Assembly: GCA_003171235.1 (NCBI GenBank)
Contig: PMYM01000244.1
Coordinates: 1 to 21,243 of the forward strand
Length of the DNA stretch: 21,243 nucleotides
Reading direction: 5' to 3'
Source of the DNA: Phycisphaerales bacterium
GTDB lineage: Bacteria > Planctomycetota > Phycisphaerae > SM23-33
The notes under the pieces: model-generated
What the model saw: only the letters and a program-made list of their open reading frames with translations
Told to the model about the DNA's origin: nothing
Database searches by the model: none
Position numbers and translations under genes: made by a program
Shown here: positions 6,748 through 14,064 of the stretch, piece after piece
How positions within the stretch are numbered: the stretch's first letter is position 1
How the letters are laid out: each line of letters starts with the position of its first letter

Positions 6748-7968
6748 ATGACCAAGACCAAGACCAAGAAACTCACCTTCACCCAGGCCGCAATCGCCAA
6801 GTTACCCAAGCCCCAGGAAGGCCGGGCTTACTACGCCGATGCCAAGACGCCGGGGTTGTACCTGGCCGTTTGGGATACGGGCGTCAAGACGTTTGAGCTT
6901 TACAAGAGGATGGGCGGCAGGCCGACGCGGTTGAAGATCGGGCGGTTTTCCGAAATCACCGTGCAACAAGCCCGCGATGAAGTCCACCGCATGACCGGCC
7001 AAATGGCAGAGGGGCACAATCCCGCCGATGACCGGCGCAAGGCTCGCGGCGAAACGACCGTGGGCGAATTATTCGGCATGTACATGGAACTACATGCCCG
7101 GCCCCGCAAGAGGACATGGCAGGGCGACCAAGCTCAATTCGACCGCTACCTTGCCCCTTGGAAGACCCACACGCTATCGAGCATCAAGCGGGCCGACGTT
7201 GCCAGCCTTCACAACAAGATCGGCGCTGACCACCCCTATTCCGCTAACCGGCTGCTAGCGATGCTGTCGGCCATGTTCAACTTCGCCAGCGACCAAGGGT
7301 ACGAAGGCCCCAACCCCGCCAAAGGAATCAAGCGGTTCAAGGAACAGTCGCGCACCCGCTTCTTGCGGGGCGACGAAATCCAGAGATTCTTTCAGGCCCT
7401 ACGGCATGAAGAAACGCCCGAACTGTGGCGCGACTTCTTCGCCTTGAGTCTCTTGACCGGAGCGCGACGGGGGAACATGGAGAGCATGAAGTGGGCGGAC
7501 CTGGACCTAGAACACGGCGAGTGGCGAATCCCTGAGTCCGAGTCCAAGAACAAAGAACCGCTGTTGGTCGTGCTGGCCCCGGAAGCGGTCGAATTTCTGA
7601 ATTGCCGGGATGATGCCAACAAAGGCCAAGACAAGCCGAGCGAGTATGTCTTTCCATCGTTCGGCAAGACCGGCCATGTCACAGAACTGAAAAACGCATG
7701 GAAGAGGATTATGGCCCTGGCCGAAATCAAGGATTGTCGGGCGCACGACTTGCGCCGGACACATGGCTCCTGGCAGGCCGCCAATGGCACGTCGCTAGCT
7801 ATCATCGGCAAGAGCTTGGGGCATAAGAATATCGCCACAACACAGATTTACGCCCGGCTGGACTTAGGCCCCGTAAAGGTTAGCGTCCACGCCGCCGCCG
7901 CCGCGATGATGGCCGCTGCCAAGGGCAAACCGAAACAACACAAGGCGCTGCCCGCGCCGACAAGGTAG
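6748..7968 (+). CDS. int: P4-like tyrosine integrase
   Basis: Site-specific recombinase that would insert and excise the element at tRNA-Lys. The start is ATG 6748, chosen for its purine-rich ribosome-binding region (AGGAG and AAGGA upstream); the frame is open back to TTG 6661. Domains in the 406-aa product: an N-terminal DUF4102-like arm-binding domain (about 8-95, with YYADAKTPGLYLAV and LKIGRFSEITVQQARD), a SAM-like core-binding domain (about 103-200) and a C-terminal catalytic domain. Catalytic residues are all visible: R240 (TGARRGN), a lysine near 267-269 (SKNKEPL), H333 and R336 (HDLRRTHGS), H359 (LGHKNIATT) and nucleophile Y368 (IYARL). The gene adjoins the left att site, as usual for tRNA-targeting islands. 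It appears intact. Confidence 0.93.
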   Translation: MTKTKTKKLTFTQAAIAKLPKPQEGRAYYADAKTPGLYLAVWDTGVKTFELYKRMGGRPTRLKIGRFSEITVQQARDEVHRMTGQMAEGHNPADDRRKARGETTVGELFGMYMELHARPRKRTWQGDQAQFDRYLAPWKTHTLSSIKRADVASLHNKIGADHPYSANRLLAMLSAMFNFASDQGYEGPNPAKGIKRFKEQSRTRFLRGDEIQRFFQALRHEETPELWRDFFALSLLTGARRGNMESMKWADLDLEHGEWRIPESESKNKEPLLVVLAPEAVEFLNCRDDANKGQDKPSEYVFPSFGKTGHVTELKNAWKRIMALAEIKDCRAHDLRRTHGSWQAANGTSLAIIGKSLGHKNIATTQIYARLDLGPVKVSVHAAAAAMMAAAKGKPKQHKALPAPTR

Positions 7969-7975
7969 GTGCAAG

Positions 7976-8650
7976 ATGAAACGGAGTAACAAGCCTTTCG
8001 ACCCCGCCAATCGCGCGAAACAGTTGGGCATGACGCTAGAGCAATACTTGGCTGAGGCTGCCAGGCAGGCCAGAGAGCTTATCATGGCCGCGCTGCCGTC
8101 TCACCCGAAATTGACGCCGCCCCTCACAAAAGCAGAATTAGACGCTCAGCCCAGGGCCGTGCTTAAGAACTTCCCGCCCCGGTGTACGCCCCTCCTGGAC
8201 CCCGACGAGCCGGACGTTATAGTCCGAACCGTAAGCGCGATCCAACGGCTTCGCAAGTTTTACGTCCCGGAGGCCGGGGGCAACGGGCAGTTTATGAAAA
8301 TCTTCCTAAAGACTGCCTTCGATTATCGGCAAGCCGCGCTTGATCGTGGTGTCAAGTTGCGAGATGTCCCTGTGCCGAACAATCCTACATGGCCAGTGGA
8401 ACGCGAGTTAATGGCGCTGGAACAGTGGTTCACGACTGCGCGGTACACAATAGACCGTCGTATGCCCAAGCCCGTCTCCCCCGTCTCCTTGGTTGTGATA
8501 CTCAAAGCCTTCAAGGTCTCGCGGGCAACGCTGTTGCGAGGCATACGCGACAAGAAACTTACGGATTATCGTTCTTCCGATGATGCCCCCAATGCGCAAC
8601 ATATGTTCAATCCTGCCGAAGTAGCGAGATTCTGGCCCCCCAGGAAATAG
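7976..8650 (+). CDS. Unknown protein with possible C-terminal helix-turn-helix
   Basis: A 224-aa protein starting 7 bp after int, so probably co-transcribed. The N-terminus (about 10-35, RAKQLGMTLEQYLAEAARQA) is helical. The middle is unassigned. The C-terminal 55 residues include LKAFKVSRATLLRGIRDKKL and HMFNPAEVARFWPP, which has the spacing of MerR/excisionase-type winged HTH domains: helix, recognition helix, wing, then a helix starting near 'PAEVARFW'. A DNA-binding role in excision or regulation is inferred from this and from its position between integrase and an AlpA-like gene. No catalytic motif is seen. Confidence 0.6.
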   Translation: MKRSNKPFDPANRAKQLGMTLEQYLAEAARQARELIMAALPSHPKLTPPLTKAELDAQPRAVLKNFPPRCTPLLDPDEPDVIVRTVSAIQRLRKFYVPEAGGNGQFMKIFLKTAFDYRQAALDRGVKLRDVPVPNNPTWPVERELMALEQWFTTARYTIDRRMPKPVSPVSLVVILKAFKVSRATLLRGIRDKKLTDYRSSDDAPNAQHMFNPAEVARFWPPRK

Positions 8651-8767
8651 CCGCCGTATCAAAGCCGTCTCATTTCTGGCGCACGATCACTTTCTTCATT
8701 TACCCCGCTTGTCACTGTCTTACTCTGGTTATTGGCAATGAATCGAAACCATTGTAAGGAGTTGATT

Positions 8768-8974
8768 GTGGCTACGAGCGAATCGGTATTGTTGACGCGG
8801 GTGCAGGCGGCGAAATTCTTGGCGTTGAAGCCCCAGACGTTGGCGGCTTGGGCTGTCGATGGTCGTTATAACCTGCGTTTCGTCAAGGTAGGGCGGAGCG
8901 CACGCTACAGAATTTCAGACCTTGAAGAATGGCTTAGGTCGCGCGAAGTGGGCGCTGCCGCCGCTGGCAAGTAG
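8768..8974 (+). CDS. AlpA/excisionase-type helix-turn-helix protein
   Basis: A 68-aa DNA-binding protein of the HTH_17 (excisionase/MerR-like) class. The start is GTG 8768, because AAGGAG (8756-8761) lies 6 nt upstream; longer in-frame starts lack such a site. Residues about 8-60 (LLTRVQAAKFLALKPQTLAA, FVKVGRSARYRISDLEEWL) give the canonical layout: first helices, recognition helix with QTLAAW, a wing around KVGRSARYR, and a final helix DLEEWL. In gram-negative-type satellites AlpA relatives activate excision or the early operon. It ends 10 bp before the replication ATPase start, suggesting an operon. Confidence 0.82.
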   Translation: MATSESVLLTRVQAAKFLALKPQTLAAWAVDGRYNLRFVKVGRSARYRISDLEEWLRSREVGAAAAGK

Positions 8975-8984
8975 GGGCATGACC

Positions 8985-10592
8985 ATGACCCCGGCATTGC
9001 CAACCGATCTTGAGGCCGAATCCATCGCCCTTGGCGCGGCGATGATCGACGAAGACGCCCGCGCTAAGGCGCTCGAGGAACTTCACGGCGACGATTTCAC
9101 CCGCCCCGGCCACAGAGTGATTTTCGACGGGCTGAGGGAGTTGGCCCGGCGCAATGCCCCGCCGGACCTGGCGGCGCTGGTGGGGTTGCTAGAGGGAACT
9201 GGCAAACTGGACCTGATTGGCCGCAACGGCGACGGTCGAGCCTATGTCCTGGCGTTGGCGGAGGGAGTGCCGAGCATCTCAAATGCACCCTACTACATCG
9301 CCCGCGTGAAGGAACAATCCGCCGAGCGCCGGGCTTTGAGTATCGTACAGGGCCTGGCCCAACGGGCGACCGCCGGAACCGTAGAGCCAGAAGCCCTGCG
9401 GCGCGACCTTGCAAGGGCGTCGGCAATGTTGCCCGATGGCGCGGCGTCGGCCAAGTCGTTAGAAGCCGGGCCGGTTTTGTCCTGCCTTAGCGACGTGAAG
9501 GCTGAGCTTGTGCAATGGTTATGGCCCGGCAGAATCGCCCTTGGCAAGTTGACGCTGATTGTAGGGGATCCCGACCAAGGCAAGAGCCTAATCACGCTGG
9601 ACCTGGCCGCGCGCGTTTCCAGGGGCGCGGGCTGGCCCGATTGCCCGGCAGACACGGCCGCGCCGGGGGGCGTTGTGCTGCTGAGCGCCGAAGATGATCT
9701 TGCCGACACCATCCGGCCAAGGCTTGACGCGGCGGAAGCCGACGTGCAGCGCGTTCACGCCCTAACTACCACAAAGCGGTTTGACCTGGCGGCGGGCAAG
9801 GAAATCCGCGAACCCTTCAACATCGCGCAACACTTGCAGGCCCTTGAAAAAGCGATAAAGGAAGTTGACGATTGCCGCCTTGTCATAATCGACCCGATCA
9901 GCTCTTACCTTGGCGGGACCGATAGCCATAAGAACGCTGAAGTCAGGGGCCTGTTGAGCCCGCTTTGTGAACTGGCCGCCCGCCACCACGTTGCAATCGT
10001 GGTCGTTTCCCATTTGCGGAAGGGTGAAGGCCCGGCCATGTACCGGGCAATGGGCAGCCTGGCCTTTGTCGCCGCCGCGCGGGCCGCCTACGTCGCGGGC
10101 CTTGACCGGGATGACCCTACAGGCCAGCGGCATTTCCTCTTGCCGATCAAGTCCAATTTGACCAAGGACAAGTCCGGCTTGGCCTATCGCCTGGACAGCA
10201 CCTTCAGCGCCAACAAACAGCCCGTAGTGGCATGGGAACCCACGCCCGTTGCAATCCGGGCCGACGAAGCCCTAAACCATAATCCGGGGCGCGATAATGA
10301 CAGCCTGAGCGAACGCGACGAAGCGGCAGACTGGCTTTCCGACGCCTTGAGGGACGGCCCCAGGCCCGCCAAGGAAGTCATCGACCTGGCCCGGCAGGAT
10401 GGAATTGCCAAGCGGACCCTAGACCGCGCCAAGCGCGCCTTGAACGTCACCGCGTACAAGGGCAAGGGCGACTTGCAAGGCTCATGGTTCTGGCGGCTGG
10501 GGGAAGATTGCCACGAAGATTGCCAAGATACCCCCGTTGGCAACCTTGGCAACCTTGGCAACCTTCGAGGAAACCCCAATGAACACACATAA
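8985..10592 (+). CDS. Replication ATPase: DnaB N-terminal domain fused to RecA-like (AAA_25/RepA) helicase
   Basis: Likely initiator/helicase for autonomous replication of the element. The start at ATG 8985 is favoured because AGGGG lies 7 nt upstream; ATG 8979 is the alternative. In the 535-aa product, residues about 5-110 match the DnaB N-terminal domain (LEAESIALGAAMI, DDFTRPGHRVIFDGLREL, APYYIARVKEQSAERRAL). A RecA-fold ATPase follows with Walker A G194-DPDQGKS, a SAEDD motif, Walker B LVIIDP (D303) and VVVSHLRKG, as in RepA/AAA_25 helicases. A C-terminal region (DEAADWLSDAL, TLDRAKRAL) resembles the winged helix of these proteins. No primase (TOPRIM or AEP) motif is seen. The 3' end is built from 9-bp tandem repeats encoding GNLGNLGNL. 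Confidence 0.85.
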   Translation: MTPALPTDLEAESIALGAAMIDEDARAKALEELHGDDFTRPGHRVIFDGLRELARRNAPPDLAALVGLLEGTGKLDLIGRNGDGRAYVLALAEGVPSISNAPYYIARVKEQSAERRALSIVQGLAQRATAGTVEPEALRRDLARASAMLPDGAASAKSLEAGPVLSCLSDVKAELVQWLWPGRIALGKLTLIVGDPDQGKSLITLDLAARVSRGAGWPDCPADTAAPGGVVLLSAEDDLADTIRPRLDAAEADVQRVHALTTTKRFDLAAGKEIREPFNIAQHLQALEKAIKEVDDCRLVIIDPISSYLGGTDSHKNAEVRGLLSPLCELAARHHVAIVVVSHLRKGEGPAMYRAMGSLAFVAAARAAYVAGLDRDDPTGQRHFLLPIKSNLTKDKSGLAYRLDSTFSANKQPVVAWEPTPVAIRADEALNHNPGRDNDSLSERDEAADWLSDALRDGPRPAKEVIDLARQDGIAKRTLDRAKRALNVTAYKGKGDLQGSWFWRLGEDCHEDCQDTPVGNLGNLGNLRGNPNEHT

Positions 10593-10622
10593 AAAACGGC
10601 GCACATACAGGGAAGATTGCCA
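10503..10622. repeat. Cluster of TTGGCAACC and GAAGATTGCCA repeats at the end of the rep gene
   Basis: TTGGCAACC occurs three times head-to-tail (10537-10545, 10546-10554, 10555-10563). GAAGATTGCCA occurs at 10503, 10515 and 10612. The shared cores TTGGCAA and TTGCCAA are reverse complements, so the two sets are mutually inverted and can pair. The cluster spans the last codons and the stop of the replication gene. A protein-binding or origin role is possible; simple codon repetition is the alternative. Confidence 0.5.
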
Positions 10623-11238
10623 AGTGTTCTGTGTGGCAACCTTCGCCAACCTGTTGCAAGACGATAGTGAACACGGAAAAGGGCTGATTCTAAGATAAGT
10701 GTCTAACAAACATACGATTATGGAAAAAACACAACAAACCGGGCTGTTTGACAAGGGCGCAGGAAGTAGTGTTGTAGGCGGCGCGGATGGCTCCCAGGTC
10801 GATCAGGGTGTAGATCATCGCCCTGAGGGCAGCCCAGGGCCTTCCGGCCATGCCCAGGCCGTCTATCGAGCCGTGCAAGGCTACCTTCGCCGCAAGCCAA
10901 GGGTAAACCGGCCCGAAACAGCCTCAAAACCGACCCTAAGTAGCGCAGGAGTAGCGCAGCCTTATGGCTGAAACGATAACCTATGTCGATAACGATAGAT
11001 AGAATGGCATACCCACTGATAGACTATCACCGGCAAGAGGCCCGGACCTACGCCAACGGTGGGCAGGTGCATGGCGCAGGTGCAGGTGGACGCCACCAGC
11101 GGCAGGTGCAGGTGGGTGGGGCATTGGCGAAATTCTCCAACAGGCATGGGGTGGACCCCCTTTGGCCCGCCGGTCTCCGTTTCGATACTGTCCACCGGCA
11201 CATGGCCGGCCCCGTACTTCGTTTTTAGGAGATGCACG
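10593..11238. other. 646-bp non-coding zone with candidate replication origin
   Basis: No convincing gene is seen here. A frame with MEKTQQTGLFDKGAG from ATG 10720 has no ribosome-binding site and soon loses protein-like character. The zone contains several repeat sets: the 11-bp pair AGTAGCGCAG(G/C) at 10939-10960; CGATAAC at 10974 and 10987 (13 bp apart) plus CGATAGA at 10993; the palindrome TGATAG-A-CTATCA at 11017-11029; and GCAGGTGCAGGTGG at 11076 and 11102 (26 bp apart) with a degenerate copy at 11063 (13 bp earlier). Iteron-like spacing in multiples of 13 bp, next to a replication gene, suggests an origin. Function is inferred. Confidence 0.45.
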
Positions 11239-11793
11239 ATGAGCGATGAAGATGAATCAGACGGCGAATTGGTTGTAGGCGGTCCCTTGCCTTTGACCCC
11301 TAAGGAACTTGACTTCTGTGAGCGGTTTGGTTCGCCGGAATCGGACACCTACGGCAAGGGAACTTTATCCGCCAAACTGGCCGGGTATGAACAGCCCCAC
11401 AACGCGGCCTGGAAGTTGCGGCGTCGGCCCCGGATCATCGCCAAGTTAGAGGAATACCAAGAAGCTGTCCGGGCGACTGTGGGCAAGGTGTTAGCGGACC
11501 TGGAAGCTGAGCGGTTGATTGCCCTGGCGAAAGACCCGCCGGATACTGCTGCCGCTATTCGGGCAACGGAGCTTATGGGTAAGCATCTTGGGATGTTTGT
11601 TGACTTTGGCGTCGTTACCACGTTTGACCTGGAGCGCCGCCGTCAGTTTACCGACCGTGAGATCGAGGAAGGCTCGCGGCTTGCCCGTTTGGCAATTCTG
11701 GACGGTCTAGAGCGGCCGCCAACTCTGGCGCTGCCCGCCCCGCCCCAACCCGCCGCAACTATTGGCCGCGATGTCGGCCAGAACGGAGATTGA
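11239..11793 (+). CDS. Phage small terminase subunit-like protein
   Basis: A 184-aa protein. The start is ATG 11239, with AGGAGA 6 nt upstream; the long upstream open frame is the repeat-rich non-coding zone. Residues about 16-105 follow the small-terminase pattern: LTPKELDFCERFG, then LSAKLAGYEQPHNAAWKLRR (an N-terminal HTH that in the family binds cos/pac DNA), then a helical oligomerisation segment and AIRATELMGKHLGMFVD, a typical motif preceding the end of the domain. The C-terminus is basic, then Pro/Ala-rich. No large terminase is in the element. In PICIs a lone TerS redirects the helper phage's large terminase to package the satellite; this is inferred here. It ends 3 bp before the next gene, indicating an operon. 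Confidence 0.75.
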   Translation: MSDEDESDGELVVGGPLPLTPKELDFCERFGSPESDTYGKGTLSAKLAGYEQPHNAAWKLRRRPRIIAKLEEYQEAVRATVGKVLADLEAERLIALAKDPPDTAAAIRATELMGKHLGMFVDFGVVTTFDLERRRQFTDREIEEGSRLARLAILDGLERPPTLALPAPPQPAATIGRDVGQNGD

Positions 11794-11796
11794 ATC

Positions 11797-12657
11797 ATGG
11801 AAAATGCGAATGACCTACCCCAAACCGACGTGGACGGCATGAGCGCCGATGAAGTGTTGTCGGCCAAGCAAAGTTTCGATGCCGCCATGTACGAGCACCC
11901 GGAACATCCTTACCGAGACACCAGACACCCATCGCATGATGCTTGGGTAGCCTATCGCCAAAACCTGATTGCGCGCGAGGTTTTGACTGAAAAATCGGCC
12001 GCCCCGCCCGACACAGAATCGGCCTTAGACGCGCTCGAAACTGCCGCCCGCCCAACGGCGTCAACTGTAGCTGAGGCCCAAGCCGAGATTGACGCGGCGG
12101 TGGCCCTTGGCTTTGACATCGGCAATGTCGACGCCGACACCGCGCGACCTGATGAAGTTGCGGTTTGGAAGATGCAGCGCTTGGCCAGCGAAGGCAGCCC
12201 GGAGCTTGTGCCGCTGATGGAGGCCCAGTTAAGGCAGCTTGGCGCGCCAGCAGACATGATGGCAATCTTCTCCCAGTTTGCCCAAAACAAGAATATCGAC
12301 CAGGGCCTGCGCGGCGAGATTGTGGCGAAGTTGATTGAATATGTCCACCGGGGCAACCATGCCCTTCACGTCGCGCCCAAGGTTGACCGCGGCGCGGACC
12401 TACGAAGTCAGATTGACAGCTTGAGGGCGACACCTGGCTATGGCGACGGCACATTGGCAAACACTAACCGACCCCTGGCGGATGAGATCACAAAGACACT
12501 GACGGCGCTTTACGAAAAACTCTATCGAAAGGAAAACGACGATGGCGGATTACAAGGAAATACTGGACAAGGCGGCGGAAACACTTACAAGCCAAGTCAA
12601 CACCGTTACGGCGCTGGGGAAAGCTATGGCCGGCGTCGAAAAGTCTTTGGCCGTTGA
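11797..12657 (+). CDS. Unknown phage-type protein, possibly capsid/scaffold related
   Basis: A 286-aa protein directly downstream of the small-terminase-like gene (3-bp gap, GGAG upstream of the ATG). It is acidic and alpha-helical. Residues about 32-58 (YEHPEHPYRDTRHPSHDAWV) and about 215-248 (ATPGYGDGTLANTNRPLADE then LYEKLY) share a 'HP..H......LY' cadence that I associate with phage scaffold or head accessory proteins. This is a weak impression, not a family match. The last 38 residues (after YRKENDD) are Gly/Arg-rich and overlap the next gene by 116 bp in another frame, so the original stop may have been lost. No enzyme motif is seen. Confidence 0.6.
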   Translation: MENANDLPQTDVDGMSADEVLSAKQSFDAAMYEHPEHPYRDTRHPSHDAWVAYRQNLIAREVLTEKSAAPPDTESALDALETAARPTASTVAEAQAEIDAAVALGFDIGNVDADTARPDEVAVWKMQRLASEGSPELVPLMEAQLRQLGAPADMMAIFSQFAQNKNIDQGLRGEIVAKLIEYVHRGNHALHVAPKVDRGADLRSQIDSLRATPGYGDGTLANTNRPLADEITKTLTALYEKLYRKENDDGGLQGNTGQGGGNTYKPSQHRYGAGESYGRRRKVFGR

Positions 12658-13555
12658 AGGTGAACGGCTTGAGCAAGCGGTGCGCGACCTGGCCAGCTTG
12701 AAGGACCGGGCGGGCGAACAGTTGACCGGCGGCCAAGGCGATTTTGATAAATTCCGAAATAGCTTGAGGAAGCTTTCGGCCAATGTCGAAACCGGGCGCG
12801 CGATGATTGCTAGTCTTGAACCGCTGTTTGGCGAGGCGCGGAAAAAGTTGGGGGCGGCCCGTGAACGCTTGCACCTTGACCTGGTTCAGCTATGCCAAGC
12901 CGCCCAAGTCGCCGTCGAGAAGGACATGGCCGAGGCGTTCAGCGAAGTAGTCAAAATCCACGACAGCTTTCTGGCCGCCCGCACAGGTTTGTTTGCATCC
13001 TACCGGATGCAGTACCCACTTTCGATTGGCCCGCGATTGCGGCATGGGCGCATGCACGGATTGGGCGGCGCTCCCCCCCGGCTGACCTTGACCGCCCCGC
13101 CGCCAGCACCCGCCCCCGCCGCTGAGCCTACACCACCGGACGCCCAGGCGACTGGCTTCCCGGCGGTGGAACCGGCGCAGGAAGCACGATCGTCGTGGAA
13201 TAGTCCCGTCGGGCACCCCCAGGCCGAGATCGTGGCTAGTTTGGGCGCTGGCCGCTGCCTTTTGGCTACGGCGCTGGACCCTGTACCGGCAGACGTAGGC
13301 GAGGGCGGCAAAACCAAGGTTCCGCAGAATTCTGCGGAAGCTGTCGAAACGCGCGTGGAGCTTGCCCACGTCGCCAACCTGATGCAGGGCGACAAGCAGC
13401 CCGTTCAGCAGAATTCTGCCGAACGGGAGCCGGTGAATACCCGCCAGGAGCTTGCCCACGTCGACGGCGCAGCGACACCCGCCGGGCAGCCTGTTGGACA
13501 AGTTGACCAACAGAAAACCCGCGTCGGGGACGTATCCCAGGCCCAACCGGCTTGA
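12542..13555 (+). CDS. Coiled-coil protein with Pro/Ala-rich repetitive C-terminus
   Basis: A 337-aa protein starting at ATG 12542 inside the preceding gene, with AAAGGA about 8 nt upstream. Residues about 1-145 are predicted by eye to be long amphipathic helices (KEILDKAAETLTSQVNTVTA, LEQAVRDLASLKDRAGEQL), consistent with a coiled coil. The region about 175-215 is Pro/Ala-rich (PPPAPAPAAEPTPPDAQAT). Near the end there is a duplicated block with QNSAE...TR.ELAHV encoded by repeated DNA around two palindromes. No family is recognised. Position after the terminase-like gene suggests a late or packaging-associated role, but this is only context. Confidence 0.55.
   Translation: MADYKEILDKAAETLTSQVNTVTALGKAMAGVEKSLAVEGERLEQAVRDLASLKDRAGEQLTGGQGDFDKFRNSLRKLSANVETGRAMIASLEPLFGEARKKLGAARERLHLDLVQLCQAAQVAVEKDMAEAFSEVVKIHDSFLAARTGLFASYRMQYPLSIGPRLRHGRMHGLGGAPPRLTLTAPPPAPAPAAEPTPPDAQATGFPAVEPAQEARSSWNSPVGHPQAEIVASLGAGRCLLATALDPVPADVGEGGKTKVPQNSAEAVETRVELAHVANLMQGDKQPVQQNSAEREPVNTRQELAHVDGAATPAGQPVGQVDQQKTRVGDVSQAQPA
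13320..13426. repeat. Two EcoRI-centred palindromes in a duplicated block
   Basis: TTCCGCAGAATTCTGCGGAA (13320-13339) is a perfect 20-bp palindrome. At 13401-13426 a 26-bp palindrome with one mismatch shares the GCAGAATTCTGC core. Each is followed by GAGCTTGCCCACGTCG (13358-13373 and 13448-13463), so a segment of roughly 90 bp was duplicated and diverged within the 3' part of the coiled-coil gene. Both copies keep the reading frame. Confidence 0.65.
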
Positions 13556-13614
13556 GATCGTGTCACCCGGCTAATCCTGGCAAGCCGAAATTCGGGTAGT
13601 GGTTCACTTTGACA

Positions 13615-13643
13615 TTGTTTCGGGTCAATCACCAAGCGATAAT
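13615..13643 (+). promoter_or_regulatory. Promoter for the zinc-ribbon gene
   Basis: -35 TTGTTT (13615-13620), 17-bp spacer, -10 GATAAT (13638-13643). A consensus TTGACA at 13609 is also present but would be 23 bp from the -10. It lies in the 111-bp gap before the 97-aa gene, which suggests that gene is transcribed independently of the upstream operon. Confidence 0.45.
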
Positions 13644-13666
13644 AACGGGCCGAAGGAGCTATTGCC

Positions 13667-13960
13667 ATGACGAGCATCAAAGAGCTACGACTAACCCACG
13701 GGGAGCTGAATCGCGTGTCTTGGATATGCTTCCAGTGCAAGACGGAACACACGATTGATCTCCATAACTCACAGCAAATACAGCCCATAACCGACCCTAG
13801 CAAGCCATATTTGTGCAGGGTGTGCGGAACAGTTGCCAACGAGAACTTGCGCAAGGCTCTTAAACACTTGTACGCATATTTTGGCGAAGCGAATCTAGCC
13901 GCAGATGCCGAAATTGGGAGCAAGACAGAAATCTACTTCCGCGTAGAGGCTAAAGATTAG
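13667..13960 (+). CDS. Small zinc-ribbon protein (cargo gene candidate)
   Basis: A 97-aa protein with two knuckles, C22-x2-C25 (WICFQCKTEH) and C50-x2-C53 (YLCRVCGTVA), which together would bind one zinc ion. The rest is mixed helix/strand with no enzyme motif. GAAGGAG lies 8 nt upstream of ATG 13667, and a separate promoter candidate precedes it. Codon use is visibly more AT-rich than in the upstream operon, suggesting a different origin. It is the last gene before the right attachment site, the position where satellites and prophages often carry accessory or defence genes. A nucleic-acid-binding regulatory role is possible; function is unknown. Confidence 0.72.
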   Translation: MTSIKELRLTHGELNRVSWICFQCKTEHTIDLHNSQQIQPITDPSKPYLCRVCGTVANENLRKALKHLYAYFGEANLAADAEIGSKTEIYFRVEAKD

Positions 13961-14064
13961 CTTCTGCTTGTGCGATTTATTCGCCCGCCTTTTGCCCGGA
14001 GCGATTCTTCCCTTTCCAGCAGCGTTACCAGATCGGCAATCGTCACGCGGGTGATGGGTCGGGC

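Noticed and set aside
10699..10971. 90-codon ORF in the gap after the replication gene
   Set aside because: No ribosome-binding site, no domain, and its end runs through the 11-bp repeat pair; kept only as a note in the non-coding zone.
10503..11115. Possible CRISPR array from multiple short repeats
   Set aside because: Repeats are 7-14 bp, of several kinds, with no uniform spacers and no cas genes.
11059..11238. N-terminal extension of the small terminase-like frame
   Set aside because: It consists of the GCAGGTGCAGG repeats, and a strong ribosome-binding site with ATG at 11239 precedes the conserved domain.
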